A DNA stretch of 64,000 nt from Sciurus carolinensis. Lineage: Eukaryota; Chordata; Mammalia; Rodentia; Sciuridae. The DNA is taken from NCBI RefSeq assembly GCF_902686445.1, contig NW_025920105.1, forward strand, positions 930,001 to 994,000. The letters run 5' to 3'. This document shows, one piece after another, positions 1-10,766 of this stretch; the stretch's first letter is position 1; every line of letters begins with the position of its first letter. The position numbers and the translations under genes are program-made. The notes beneath the pieces were generated by a model. That model made no database searches, was not told the DNA's origin, and saw only the letters and a list, made by a program, of their open reading frames with translations.

Positions 1-899
1 CATGACATTGTCCTGCATGGTTTATTGGTCACTCCTGCTTTACTGCATGAACAACTCTTCCTTCCCTTTCAAGTGTTTCACAATTTCTAGATGTGTTCCA
101 TCAGCAGAGCTTCCTCTGATTTCTCCCTCTGCATTAGTGACCACAGGAAGGCAAGCTTGGGTCTGGTGCTTGTGCTTGTCCCATTTCCAGTGAGCTTTTG
201 AGTTCTTCCCACTGGCTCCATAGGACTTGTGGTATGTTTGGAAACATTCATTTTATCTCCTATTCACTGGTACTTGGTATTTTCATTTTAATAAATGTCT
301 TCTACTACCATGAGAGTGCCATTAGATATTCTGCTCTTGCTTTCATTTGTGTTGTAGAGGGCCATGTCCTTAGCCCTCACAAGAAAGGATGCCTCTGACC
401 TCCCTCTCAACATTCAATGGATTCTCTTTCTTCTAAAAGTTCCTGTGAATTTCATGGTGCAAGTGTAATACCTTAAAGCTGTGATTTCAGTTCCAGAGGA
501 GGCAAGCAGAGCCTACACCCACCTCTACCCAGGGGTATGGGTTCCTCAACAGAGATGCACCAGGTAGGGCACAGAGGAAGAGAAATGGGTGGGGACAGAG
601 AGTGGGAGGAACATGGGATATAACATCAGTCCTGGACACTGGAGGGGAGCAGAAAATGTAATGACTTGAGGCACTTCCACATTTGGGATGTGGACAGAAC
701 CAGCCTTGACCGAAACCCTCCCATTTCTTCTGTACTTCCCTTGGTGCCATGTGTGCCTGGGAACCTATATGCAGAAGCCAGGACTGACCATGAGCAGGGC
801 TGGGCTTTTGACTGGTCAGTCGACCCTGAGTTCCATAGTGTGGAACTGAGTGAGGCACCCCTGGGCTGCTGTTCTCCCACCTGCAACCTGAGGATCTTT
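1..899. other. Unrecognised unique-looking DNA
   Basis: No repeat family, splice-bounded exon or conserved protein is recognisable. The open frames are short, overlap on both strands and have no motifs. From about 666 an open frame runs into the adjacent 54-bp minisatellite; it looks like a by-product of the repeat length being a multiple of three, not a gene. Confidence 0.5.
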
Positions 900-1227
900 G
901 CACCCAGTCTTGCTATCAAATCTGTTCATGACTCACCTGAGTCATGTTCACAGGCATTCAGTCTTGCTATGACTCCTTATCAGGACTTACCTGACTCACA
1001 TTCACAGGCACCAAATCTTGCTATGAAACCTGCTCAAGACTCACCTAAGTGACATTTAAAAACACCCAGTCTTGCTATCATCACAGCTCTGGACTCCTGT
1101 ATCACATTCACAGGAATCTAGTCTTGCTATCACCCATGATCAAGACTCATCTGAGTCACATTCACAGGCATCGAGTATTTCTATCATCCCTAATCAGGAC
1201 TCACCTGAATCATGTTCATGAGCAAAC
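900..1227. repeat. 54-bp minisatellite, about six units
   Basis: The landmark AGTCTTGCTAT (or a close variant) recurs at 906, 960, 1014, 1068, 1120 and 1174, with steps of 54, 54, 54, 52 and 54 bases. Each unit also carries a variant of GACTCACCTGAGTCA followed by TTCACAGGCA. Because 54 is 18 codons, the first units stay open in one frame and give an 18-residue periodicity up to a stop near 1050; the 52-base step breaks that frame. I do not recognise a named satellite. The unit contains a near-palindromic TGACTCA-like core that resembles an AP-1 site, which may be coincidence. Confidence 0.85.
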
Positions 1228-2600
1228 ATGGCACTGCTCTCTTTCATGTCCCTTTCTGGCTATGCACAGTCCAGGTCTCATGAGACATCTACAACACAGA
1301 AATAAGCAGCAGTTCCTGCATGTTCTGGGCTGGTGTGTGGTTTGGTGCATTGTCTCAATTTAATACAGTGACTGAGCAAATTTAATAATGCAGGAATGAT
1401 AATCTATGTAGCCATTGCATCATTAAGAGCTACAGAAATGTATGGTACTTGTTTCCTGCATTCAAGTCTAGCATTCATTCCACCAGGAACATCCACTTTT
1501 CATGCAAAAAGGAACCAAGGGTAAAAAATGTTCCTTGGATTTGGTTTGTGTTATTTATAAATGACATTATCCACCCACATTCTTGGCAGAACTGTACTCA
1601 CCTGTCAGTGAGTGCCTGTGGGTAGTCCCTGTGAATACAGAGCAGTGAACACTTCCTAGGAAACTGACCTTGTCCCTGGTGTGTTCATGGTCACCTTCAG
1701 CTGACTACAGACTCAGGAGTCCAGGCAAAAGGGAAGCATAATTGTGAGAACCACATGATCTGTTGAATTCACCATCAAGAGACGGTGTCTTAAGATTAGT
1801 AGTGAAGCACAGATCACACATCCTCTGCACCAGAGAAGTTAACAAAAACTCACAACTGCTCTCAGAGAGCCTAGTGATTGACATCCACTGGTAACCCAGG
1901 TAGGTGCAGGTGAGGACCCCTGGGGGCATCTGAATAACCATTATGGTGATGGGGCATGAGTATCACAGGGAGAGGCCCAGGACCTAAAGAGGGCTCCACC
2001 CAGCCCACTTATAATTATTCCCCATATATATGCTCAGCCTGTTCTTCTATAGCCTTCCTCAGTTCTGCAACTGGGTACAGAGCAGAATAAGATGGGTATA
2101 ACCCAAAACTCTGGATCTAACTATGGAAAAGAACTCTCACTCAACCCATTTTGCAGAGAGCAGCTGACCAAACTGGGAAAGAATCCCAGGTGAATGAGGA
2201 GGCAGTCCATGAGTAGGACAGTGGCTTTCATCAGCACAGATCAGAGAACTGAAAGGACCACAAGGGGTTCTGGGGGGAGGACAAACCTCTGCTTCCTGCC
2301 TTTTTCAGGGAGGGCTCTGGGAAGGAGGCAGCCTATGTTGAGGAAGGCTCAGGAGAGGGTCCAGGAAATCTCTGCCTCAGGGCTTCTGAAACTCAGCACA
2401 GTTTCAGAAGCTGGGTCATGAAGGCCAGCATGAGTTCAGAAGCACTTCTGCACCATCCGTGGAGGATGCAGCACTGAACTTCAACAGGAGTCCAGAACAA
2501 CCCCCCCAACAAACTGAACCAGGGAAAGGCAAGACAGGAAAGACTCAGTCAACCACAAAGACAAATGGTTTCTAGGAACCTGAAGGAAGACACCATATTT
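1228..2600. other. Unrecognised DNA between two repeat fields
   Basis: No coding exon, RNA gene or known mobile element is visible. A TATATATA-containing stretch near 2022-2031 and CCAAT-like words occur but have no supporting gene. Purine-rich phrasing similar to the next repeat field begins gradually after about 2,150. Confidence 0.4.
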
Positions 2601-3539
2601 CCTTAAAGAAGTAACACTGAGAGATGGTGGTATTCATGAGTGGTGATATTCATGAACCATCTGCAATAAAGAAAAATTATGACTGTACACAAGACAGGGA
2701 GAACACTGAACTGTAAGGGAGAGTGCCCTCACCCACAGACACAGAGGAGACTGAGCAATGGTGGGTGAAGGGTACAAATGCAGAGGACCCAGAGGAGTTT
2801 GAGTAATGGTGGACAAGAGAACGAAGATAAGACTGACAACAGAAGTGTAGGGGGTGCATGGTAATAGTATTCAGGGAAAATTAGCAACTGTGCATGACAG
2901 TCTCACTGAAACTGAGCACTTGCAGTTGAAGTGTGTCCACCCACAATACCCAGAGGGGAATGAGCACTTGTGGTAATTAGGTAGTCACCCACAGGACACA
3001 GAACGCACTCAGTATTGGTGTAAAAAGGAAGATTAAGGACAAGACCCAGCAAGACTGAGCACTCTCAGAGAGGAGAGCTTACCCACAGGACTCAGAGGAG
3101 TCTGAGTAAGGATTTCCTTGGGAAACCTGGAAAAGGACAGAGAGAAGACTGAGAACTCTCAGGTTAGGGAACCTCACTGAAACAACCCAGAGGAGAATGA
3201 ATAAGGACAAGTTAGAAGAACTTGGTGTCTAAAATGAAGAAGTATGTGCAATGTTAGGAGAGGGGTTATCACCAAGGGGAGCCAGTGGAGTCTGAGCACT
3301 AGTGGGTGAAGGTCACTCATCCTCAATATTCAGAGAACCCTGAGTCATGATAGGTGAGGGGAGATGTAGGGTAGGAGCCAGAGAAGACAGAACACTGTTG
3401 GGAGAGTTTTGATCACCTAGAAGACACAGATGACCCTGAGCAATGGTTTGGGAGGGGAGATTTAGGGCAGAACACAGAGAAGCCTAAGAAAAGTTAGATG
3501 AGGTAGGAGCCAGAGGAGACTAACTGTGTTGGATGAGGA

Positions 3540-4260
3540 TTTCTCATCAAGATGAATCACATCCCTTGTACCCTTTTGGGAGAAAAGTTCTGTTACTTCA
3601 CGCATGGTGGGACAGTGGTGATGTTTCAAAAGCTGGAAGAACTCCTGCAGCATGATGGAAAATTGTCTATAGCCATAAATCACACTGTCCTTTGAAGTAA
3701 TACATTGAGCCTAATCCAGAGGTCCTATGAGCTTTCCTCTCTTCTCGAGAGAAGCCAGTAATATATCAGAGATGACCTTAAATACACTTAATTATATGGT
3801 TTACATTCACTGTTCTGAAAGATGTCAAATATCGTGGGCATGCTACATGACCCATAAAAACTCAGTCAATGGAGAAATTGTGAGGAAATGGTAGAGGATT
3901 CATGGTGGAATGAGGTCCTGAGTACTGTGTAAATTGACATTCTTTGAAATTGTACTTGATTTTTCAGGCATTGTTGAGGAGTCTCTCTGCATGGCAGTTC
4001 CAAAGTCATATTGAGGTTGTTGGAAAAAGCAAGTATCCACATCTTTGCAATTTTCCATAGTGATATTGGGCTGGACACACAGATAAGACTGGAGATGCTG
4101 TACTGACATTACCAGGAAAGGGACTCACCCATTTTTTCAATAAGAAAACAGGTTGCCTAAGGCTCATTGGGGAGGGAGCACAGGTATTGAAGATAGTGCA
4201 CTCATATACCCAGAGGGGACTGAGCACTGGTGGGAGAGGGGTGCTCACACACAAGGCTCA
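3540..4260. repeat. Tandem duplication, copy 1
   Basis: Diverged partner of the segment at about 4,470-5,210. Shared landmarks include CACACTGTCC (3,681 and 4,608), AATATATCAGAGA-like text, GTCTCTCTGCATGGCAG (3,981 and 4,948) and GGTTGCCTAAGGCTCATTGG versus TTTGCCTGGGGCTCATTGG. Offsets of 927 and 967 bases imply a unit of about 0.95 kb with indels. The core does not share the short purine-rich phrase of the surrounding field, so the duplication carried a non-repetitive block with it. Confidence 0.75.
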
Positions 4261-4469
4261 GAACCCTGTGCAATGGTAGGGGATGTGAGATTTAGGGTAG
4301 GACATAGAGAAGATGGAGCACTGGTGGGAAAGGGGCACTGAAAAATGGTGGTTGTGAAGAGTTTTAATGCAGAAACTAGAGAAGACTGAAGCAAGTTAGA
4401 TGAAGTGTCCTAAACCACAGGATCCATAAGAGACAGAGATCATTTGTGAGAAAGTTTCTCTCCTACAGG

Positions 4470-5210
4470 TGTCAGAGTTTTGAGAGCCTTTTCAAAAGTG
4501 TCCCTCAGGCCAATGTCTCAGTATTTTGAGGGAAGGTAGGAATGGTGCAATGTAAAAGGTCTGAAGAAGTCATCTGTGATGATGAGAAATGATCCTTGAT
4601 CACACTTCACACTGTCCCTTGAAGGTGTGCATTTTGCCTAACCCAGATGTCCTAGGAAGGTTTTTATTGTGTCAAAAGAGAGCAGCAGTATTATATCAGA
4701 GAAGATCCTGAATGACTAACATATCAGAGAAGATCCTGAAAATACTTCAATATATGCTTTCCATCCACTTCTCAGATAGATGGCTGAAATACTGATGATG
4801 CTGCATCACTCATAAGCACTCAGCCACTTGAACAATGGTGTGAGAATTGTGGATTATGAGTGGTGGAAAGAGGTCCTCAGTGCTGTGGGAATTGTTGTTC
4901 ATTAAAATTGCCTAGAATTTTCAGGCACTAATGAAGATTGATGAGGAGTCTCTCTGCATGGCAGCACCAAAGGGCTATTGAGTTCTTGGAAAAAGGAAGT
5001 ATTCACATCTGTCCACATTTCCACTCTCCTGTTGTCCTGGACATGTAGATAAGGCCTGAGATGGTGTACTAACATTAGGAGAGAAGGGGTTCATCCAGAG
5101 AGCTCACTAAGGAAATTAGTTTGCCTGGGGCTCATTGGAGAGTGAGCACTGGGAGGTGAAGGGTATGCACCCACAAAACCAGAGGGGACTGAGCATCAGT
5201 AGGACAGGTT
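4470..5210. repeat. Tandem duplication, copy 2
   Basis: Diverged partner of about 3,540-4,260 in the same orientation. An internal short duplication, ATATCAGAGAAGATCCTGA, occurs twice between about 4,690 and 4,740 in this copy only, so local slippage followed the larger duplication. Confidence 0.75.
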
Positions 5211-5460
5211 GTGCTCAACCACATGACTCAGAAAGCCATGAGCAATGGTTAGGAAGGGAGATTAAGGAAAGAAAATTGAAATGCCTGAACACTGGTGAAA
5301 CAGGTTTCCTGTCCCAGAGGACAAAGGAGATCCTGAACAATGGTGTGTGAGAGGAGCTTAAACACAGTACCAAGAGAAGACTAAGAACCCCTAGGTTAGG
5401 AGTGCTCAAAGACAGGGCACAGGAGAAAGAACTGCTGGTCTGGAAACCTGACTAACAAAA

Positions 5461-6040
5461 GAGTTCATATCCCTAGTACTCACATAAATGTAGCACTCAG
5501 TCTTCTCCAGTTGTCTCCTCATCTGATGTGACCTTGGTGCTGATCTGTGACCTCATGGGATCTTCCCTGTCTCTTCTCTTCCCTAGTGTCCTCTCCATAT
5601 GGTAGTCTGGGAACAGTGTCCAGCAGAGTGTGGGGCCCTTCCCATCCTCTCTCCTTAACTTCCATAAAGTTTGTGATGTAATAATGGCCTGGGGTAGGAG
5701 CAGGCCCAGCTGTTTTTCCTACTAAGGACTTAGAGAGAGTGTGAAGTCTTCAGGACTGTGTTACCCAGTGTAAATTTCCTTGGACCTAATGACCTCTGCC
5801 TCCACTGTCTGCAGTCAGAGGTCTGAAAAGCCTGGCTCCAGTTCTGTTTCTGACCATGTTTTCCCTGGGTTTATAAATGTCTGATTTGGGGTTGCTATGA
5901 GAAACCCAGGGTCACACTCTGTCCTGGGAGAGAGACCCAAGGAGCAAGGCTCTGATTGTGAAACACAGCAATAATGGATCTCCAGTATCCAGAAAAGGGT
6001 CCTGTATAGACAAAACTCTGCCAGTGACATGATGTGATGC
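5461..6040. other. Unrecognised DNA
   Basis: Mixed-composition sequence with no recognisable repeat or exon. The minus-strand open frame across about 5,815-6,210 shows no motif and runs into the next low-complexity stretch. Confidence 0.4.
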
Positions 6041-6300
6041 ACTGTGAAAACAGAAGTACATGCAACAATGTGTTCTAACCTAGTGTACCACTGCATATGA
6101 TATATTACATGCATCAACACAGAATGTACCATGACATGACAAAATGGGATGTATCTTGATATTCCAAACATAGCATTGCACACCCCAACATAAGATGAAA
6201 TGTCATACATGTGCTAGCACTCAACAACATTACATAATATATGGTTGGCATGCCATAACTTCTGATGGTGTGTCAACACATAGTGAAATAGGTGCAGATG
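6040..6300. repeat. Degenerate ACA/ATG-rich low-complexity stretch
   Basis: Words such as ACATGACATGACA, CAACATAAGATGAAATG, CATGCATCAACACA and CAACAACATTACATAATATATGG repeat loosely with no fixed period. It resembles a decayed short-period minisatellite. No function can be assigned. Confidence 0.45.
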
Positions 6301-9300
6301 CATATTGGGCCACAGGTGTTAGGAGGGCGTTTCATGGAAAGTGGTGACACCCAAAGTGTGCCAACACAGTGACAGGTCTCCCCTGAGGGGATGAGGAGCA
6401 AATGGCCTCTCAAAGGTTTGGGTCAGTGACTTGACTTGGTCTTAGAAGCCCCAAAGTCATGCTTCTCAAACTCCTCAACTCAGCCACAGAGCCAGGGGGC
6501 CCAACCCAGAGGAGCCCAAGAAAGGGCAGTGGCTTGGTGCAGAGTGAGACTCAGGGATATACTGAAGTTCCTTTGACTGGAGTCTCCAGTGCAGAGATGA
6601 GACCCTGAAAGTTCCACTTCTCATTTAATGGACTGACCAGAAGTTGAGACAACCCCTGATGCCCCCCACATCACAGCTCAAGGACTAAGCAGATCCATGT
6701 CTGGCACTGCAGGCTTGCACATGAGTGGCATCCAGGGGAACTTGGGAAAGTGCCTGTTGCCCTCCAGCCTCATTCCTACTCAGTCATGTGCTGGAGATGA
6801 ACCACCCTGCACTGTGTCCTGCAAGTCACAGACAGAGACTAGGGAGGGGCCAGATGGAGGGCCCTGGGCACCAGGGAGGACAGCTGCACACAGGGCTGCT
6901 CTCCCTCCACTCCTCAGGATGCCGACAGGCCTACCCCAGATGGGGTTCCACAGGTCCCCTTGACCACTGCCTTAATACTACCCACATCAGTGTCAACTTC
7001 AAAAACTGTTGCACAGCCTCTTTGGAGAGTTTGCTCAGGGCAAGAGCTTCACCTCAGCTTCCTTCCTCAGTGCCATCTGTATTTTCCATTACTTGTCACT
7101 GAGGGGGAAGTGCTCAGGGGACATGGTTAGACACTCCAGCACCTCTGATCATCCCACAGCATGGCACAGAGGCAGGACGTTGTGGCAGTCAAAGGAGAAA
7201 GGTGCCCTTCTCCCAGGGTTGCAGACAGTTCTCCTCTTTGTCCCTCCACATCTGCAGTTAACAGGGTTGCCAATTGTCAGAAAACAGGCAGCCCCTCTGT
7301 GACAAGTGTGGGGCCCATTCCTGAGCTTGACTCTATTGACCCCTCTGAGTTTTGTCTAGGGTGGGGGCAGATATATCTTCCAAGATGGCCTCTTGGCATG
7401 CTGCTTCTTCAATCTTCCCTCAGAAACAAATTTTCTTAAATGGACTCTGTAGAATTCAATTCTAGAACTTGCCATCATTTTTGATGGATACAAATTTTCT
7501 AAAGAAAAGTTTGAATCATCTGTCAGCATTAGCGGTTCCCAGTGTCCACATTATAAATTACATGGGTTTACAAAGCAGCATATATTGTAACTAAAAAGAC
7601 CTGAGCTCAAAAGCAGAAGAACTCAATCATCACCCTCACTGATACTTTCACAAGCATATAATCCAGGTAGTCAATGTACAGTAATGCAAACACATTTACA
7701 ATCACTTTATCACATTCATTTGTAATAATACTCAATAGAAAACTGGTTCTTGATCGAACATTGGACAGTTAAATCACCTACTCTCTGCAAAATATGTCTG
7801 AGCGCAATGAAGTACCCAAAGAAATGCAGGCCCTCCCATGTAAAGGAAGTCCATGGTGGTCAGGCCATGCCTGCTCAGGCCCTCTGCCAGATTTGAGACC
7901 AGATAGAGTAGGATGAGGGCAGAGAGCCATGGGGTGACTATATGCAGCTGACCAGGCACTGAGTCTTGAACTCTGATTCCCAAGACTTTGTACTGAACAG
8001 GACTGCAGCCAAGCCCTGCACACTGAAGAGGCTGGCAATGCCCTCGGTGTCTGCAAGTCACAGGCCATATGGAGACCAGGGCTGCCCAAGGAGACTGGGC
8101 CACAATGACTGTGGGAATTGTGGCCATCAGCACTGCCCCAGCTCAGACCCCTCAGGACAAAGCCACTATGTCCCTGCTCACTTGGAATGTGCAAAGGACA
8201 TTGAAAAGCTGGGTGTCTGCATTTCCCATCCCCTGAGAACTGGACACAGGTGCCTGTCACTGTGAGAAGGCAGTATAGGTGACAGCCACTGCAGCTGCAC
8301 TGGAAGCCCAGAGGGCAGGGAGGTGGCAGACACCATGGGGTGTCACCCAGGCCTTGTTCCCACTAGACTCTCTAAGATCTCTGCTGTTCACTGGAGTCAG
8401 TGTGGGTATCTCAAGACCTAAGCACTGGCCCACCCAGGACTGGATCTGCATCCACATGGGCCCAGCCATGGGACTCCAAGCCAGCAGAAGCTACGAGGGT
8501 GATACTACAGTGGCCTCTTCATGCAGATATTCTGCACAGTGTAGGGAGACTTGTGCAGAGCGGGCAGTAGCTCTTCTGGCTGGTTACAGCTGGTTGAGAG
8601 GACACCACAAACACGAGGACTTCATTGAATATCACAATGTCACTACATCAATGTGGCAGTAAATCCTGGTGCTTGAGGTTCAGAAAAGGAGTGTCCCAGA
8701 ACCAGAGCAATGTTCCCTCTGGGGTCATTTGCCAAGGTTCAGACACAGTTTTGGTTGTCACTCAGAGGGGAAGTCAACTGATCTCCTGAGTGGACATGAG
8801 GGATTGCACAGACACACCACACAGCATGTGATGCCCCCAGCACATAATTAACCACTTCCAGTGGAGGGCAGGTCATTTGCTCACTGGTACCATCTTTTCT
8901 TCTGCTGCTTAAAGAGGACCTCTATTTCATGTCAAACTCCATATCCTCCCCAGTCAAGGGTTCACATGCCACCAAGAAGGGCCAATTCTATCATCTGAAT
9001 ATCTGAATCACAGCCTCACAGGGTTCACAGGGTTGGAACAATTTCCCTATAATGGTGGCACAGGGACACATAGCTGCCCTGTCATCTCACCCCCAAGTCT
9101 GGCTTTACAGTTAATATACTCAGCCCTGTGATTTGCCCCAAGACACTCCAACAATTTGCTTCAGGATGTTAAATCCAGGTCCCCAAAGCTGGTTTCTGTT
9201 GCTTGTACTCTACACTGGATGAGCCTCTGTGGCTTGGGTACCCTCTCCTTCCTCCCACATCAGCAAGTACTTCAAAACAGGCTGTGGAGAGAGCTGGGTC

Positions 9301-9368
9301 TGCCTAGTGCTAGATGGACAATGAGCAGAGGACATGAGGACAGTGAGTCTCACCCTGATGGCAGCAAC
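6300..9368. other. GC-moderate DNA without recognised gene
   Basis: About 3 kb with many overlapping short frames on both strands. The minus strand at about 7,774-8,133 has a hydrophobic open frame that might be a decayed membrane-protein fragment, but the hydrophobic segments switch frame and no family motif is certain (see findings). I see no SINE, LTR or L1 here. Confidence 0.4.
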
Positions 9369-9400
9369 AGAGAGAGAGAGAGACAGAGAGACAGAGAGAA
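9369..9400. repeat. (GA)n / GACA microsatellite
   Basis: Short run of AG dinucleotides interrupted by GACAG units. Confidence 0.85.
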
Positions 9401-9871
9401 GACACAGGCAGGACAGTGAATACCATTCTCCATCTTCCATGATAGCAGAACTCTGCTTTTGTCCCCATTTGTGGTAGAAAACAAGGAGCTAAGGGAAGAG
9501 AAGAGCCTTCCTCACTGGGCTCTTTCCCCAACAAGATTGGTCATCAGTTCAAGGACCAATCACATGACTCACTTGAGTGGGCAATGTCTTCCAGTTTCAG
9601 CCAATGAAAACCAAGGGCATCTACAAGAGGGCCCTAGGAAAGACACCTCAAGACACACATGAAAACAATCACAGCTTTCCTCCTTCTCTGTTTTGGACAT
9701 GGCCTGATGATGTTTCAGCCATGGCAGTCATTCCAGATCCTGAGGCAAAGACCAGAGAATATGAGAAATGCAGAGGGAGAGGACTGACACCCTTGCAACT
9801 CTGGGTAACCAAACTGGAGTTGCTTTCTGGTCTTCCTGTGAGACAATCTAATAAATGCCTTTTAACTTTAC
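9401..9871. other. Unrecognised DNA with CCAAT words
   Basis: Contains two CCAAT motifs (near 9,567 and 9,601) and an AATAAA at about 9,850. No exon structure links them, so they are not offered as a gene. Confidence 0.35.
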
Positions 9872-10028
9872 CAGAGTTTCTCAGACTTTAATGTGCACAT
9901 GATTCACCTGGGGTTTTATAAAAAATGCAGCTTCTTCCTCATTAGCTCCAAGATCAACCTGAGATTTCAAGTTCTAACAGACCCTAGATGCTGATGCTGA
10001 GGCTGTGGGTCTGCCGACAACACTTTGG
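9872..10028 (+). mobile_element. MER5A-like hAT DNA transposon fossil
   Basis: The start reads CAGAGTTTCTCAGACTTTAA and the sequence continues with TGATTCACCTGGGG, TGATGCTGATGCTG and CAACACTTTGG. These are the conserved order and spacing of MER5A, a non-autonomous Charlie-group hAT element of mammals. The terminal inverted ends are partly eroded. It is an old, inactive insertion. The family call is from memory of its consensus. Confidence 0.7.
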
Positions 10029-10709
10029 CTGGAAGGGGGTGAGCCACACTTGGGGGACCTCCTCTCACCTGCTGCAGGAAGCATCCCCACTCATAGCAAT
10101 CTGCATGTTAACCAGCCACTGGGTGGAGCTGAGTGTCAGCTTCCCACCAATCAGATGCTCCTCCTCCATCTGTGGGTGGAGCCAAGACAGGTGGGGAATG
10201 TGGTCCTTCTCCCACAAGGCAGGAAGGTTTGTTGGCTGAGAGAGTGAGATGTAGACAGAGCCAGTATGCAGGCGACCTGGGAAGGTGTTGATTGGGGGCT
10301 GTTCTGGATTTCTGTTGCCTCTTTATGGTCAGTTTATCACATGATCCTGAAATTCTCATGAACAGAGATAGGTTAGGATCTGGTGCCCCATCTAGGTGGC
10401 ACATTCTGGGTATCTGAGAGCATTATAGGTACCCACACTGGGTGCTGCACCCAGAGATTTCTGCTGGATAGAGCTGGGATCTGGCTTGGTCATCAGAAAA
10501 TTTTAAACCTTTCCTAAGGTTTCTGAAGGACAGCCAGGGATGAGAGCCATGGAGCAAACCTGATTTCACAGAAGAGAAATTAAGCTCCCACAATGGTCAG
10601 CAAGTCAGCCCCTTGTAAGGTTCAAATATTTCCCTTTGCAGGTGTGGGGACATCACAGTCATCCTCTGCAGCTGGCACCTCCATGGGACCTGGAGAAAGG
10701 AACACTCAG

Positions 10710-10712
<3 letters not shown>
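10029..10712. other. Unrecognised DNA
   Basis: Two GGTGGAGC words and a possible CCAAT (CACCAATCAGATG, near 10,146) occur. The open frames on both strands are short and uninformative. Confidence 0.35.

Positions 10713-10765
<53 letters not shown>
10713..10765. repeat. (CT)n microsatellite
   Basis: About 25 uninterrupted CT dinucleotides. A Ser-Leu repetitive open frame across it is a by-product. Confidence 0.97.

Positions 10766-10766
<1 letters not shown>

Larger units (their letters stand above)
2600..5460. repeat. Degenerate purine-rich tandem repeat field
   Basis: Phrases such as CCCAGAGGAGACTGAGCACT, GGTGGGTGAGGGG and CTCACCCACAGGAC recur dozens of times at irregular spacing (roughly 45-60 bases) and with heavy divergence. 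The field looks like an old minisatellite that expanded and decayed. Embedded in it are two longer related segments listed separately. Function unknown; short open frames here are repeat by-products. Confidence 0.65.

Noticed and set aside
666..1052. 128-codon plus-strand frame with an 18-residue repeat
   Set aside because: The repeat comes from the 54-bp minisatellite and the frame breaks at the 52-base unit. No other coding evidence.
900..1227. CRISPR-like array
   Set aside because: Units are contiguous with no unique spacers and the window is clearly mammalian.
9849..9855. AATAAA as a gene polyadenylation signal
   Set aside because: No upstream exon or gene is recognisable and the sequence passes straight into a MER5A fossil.
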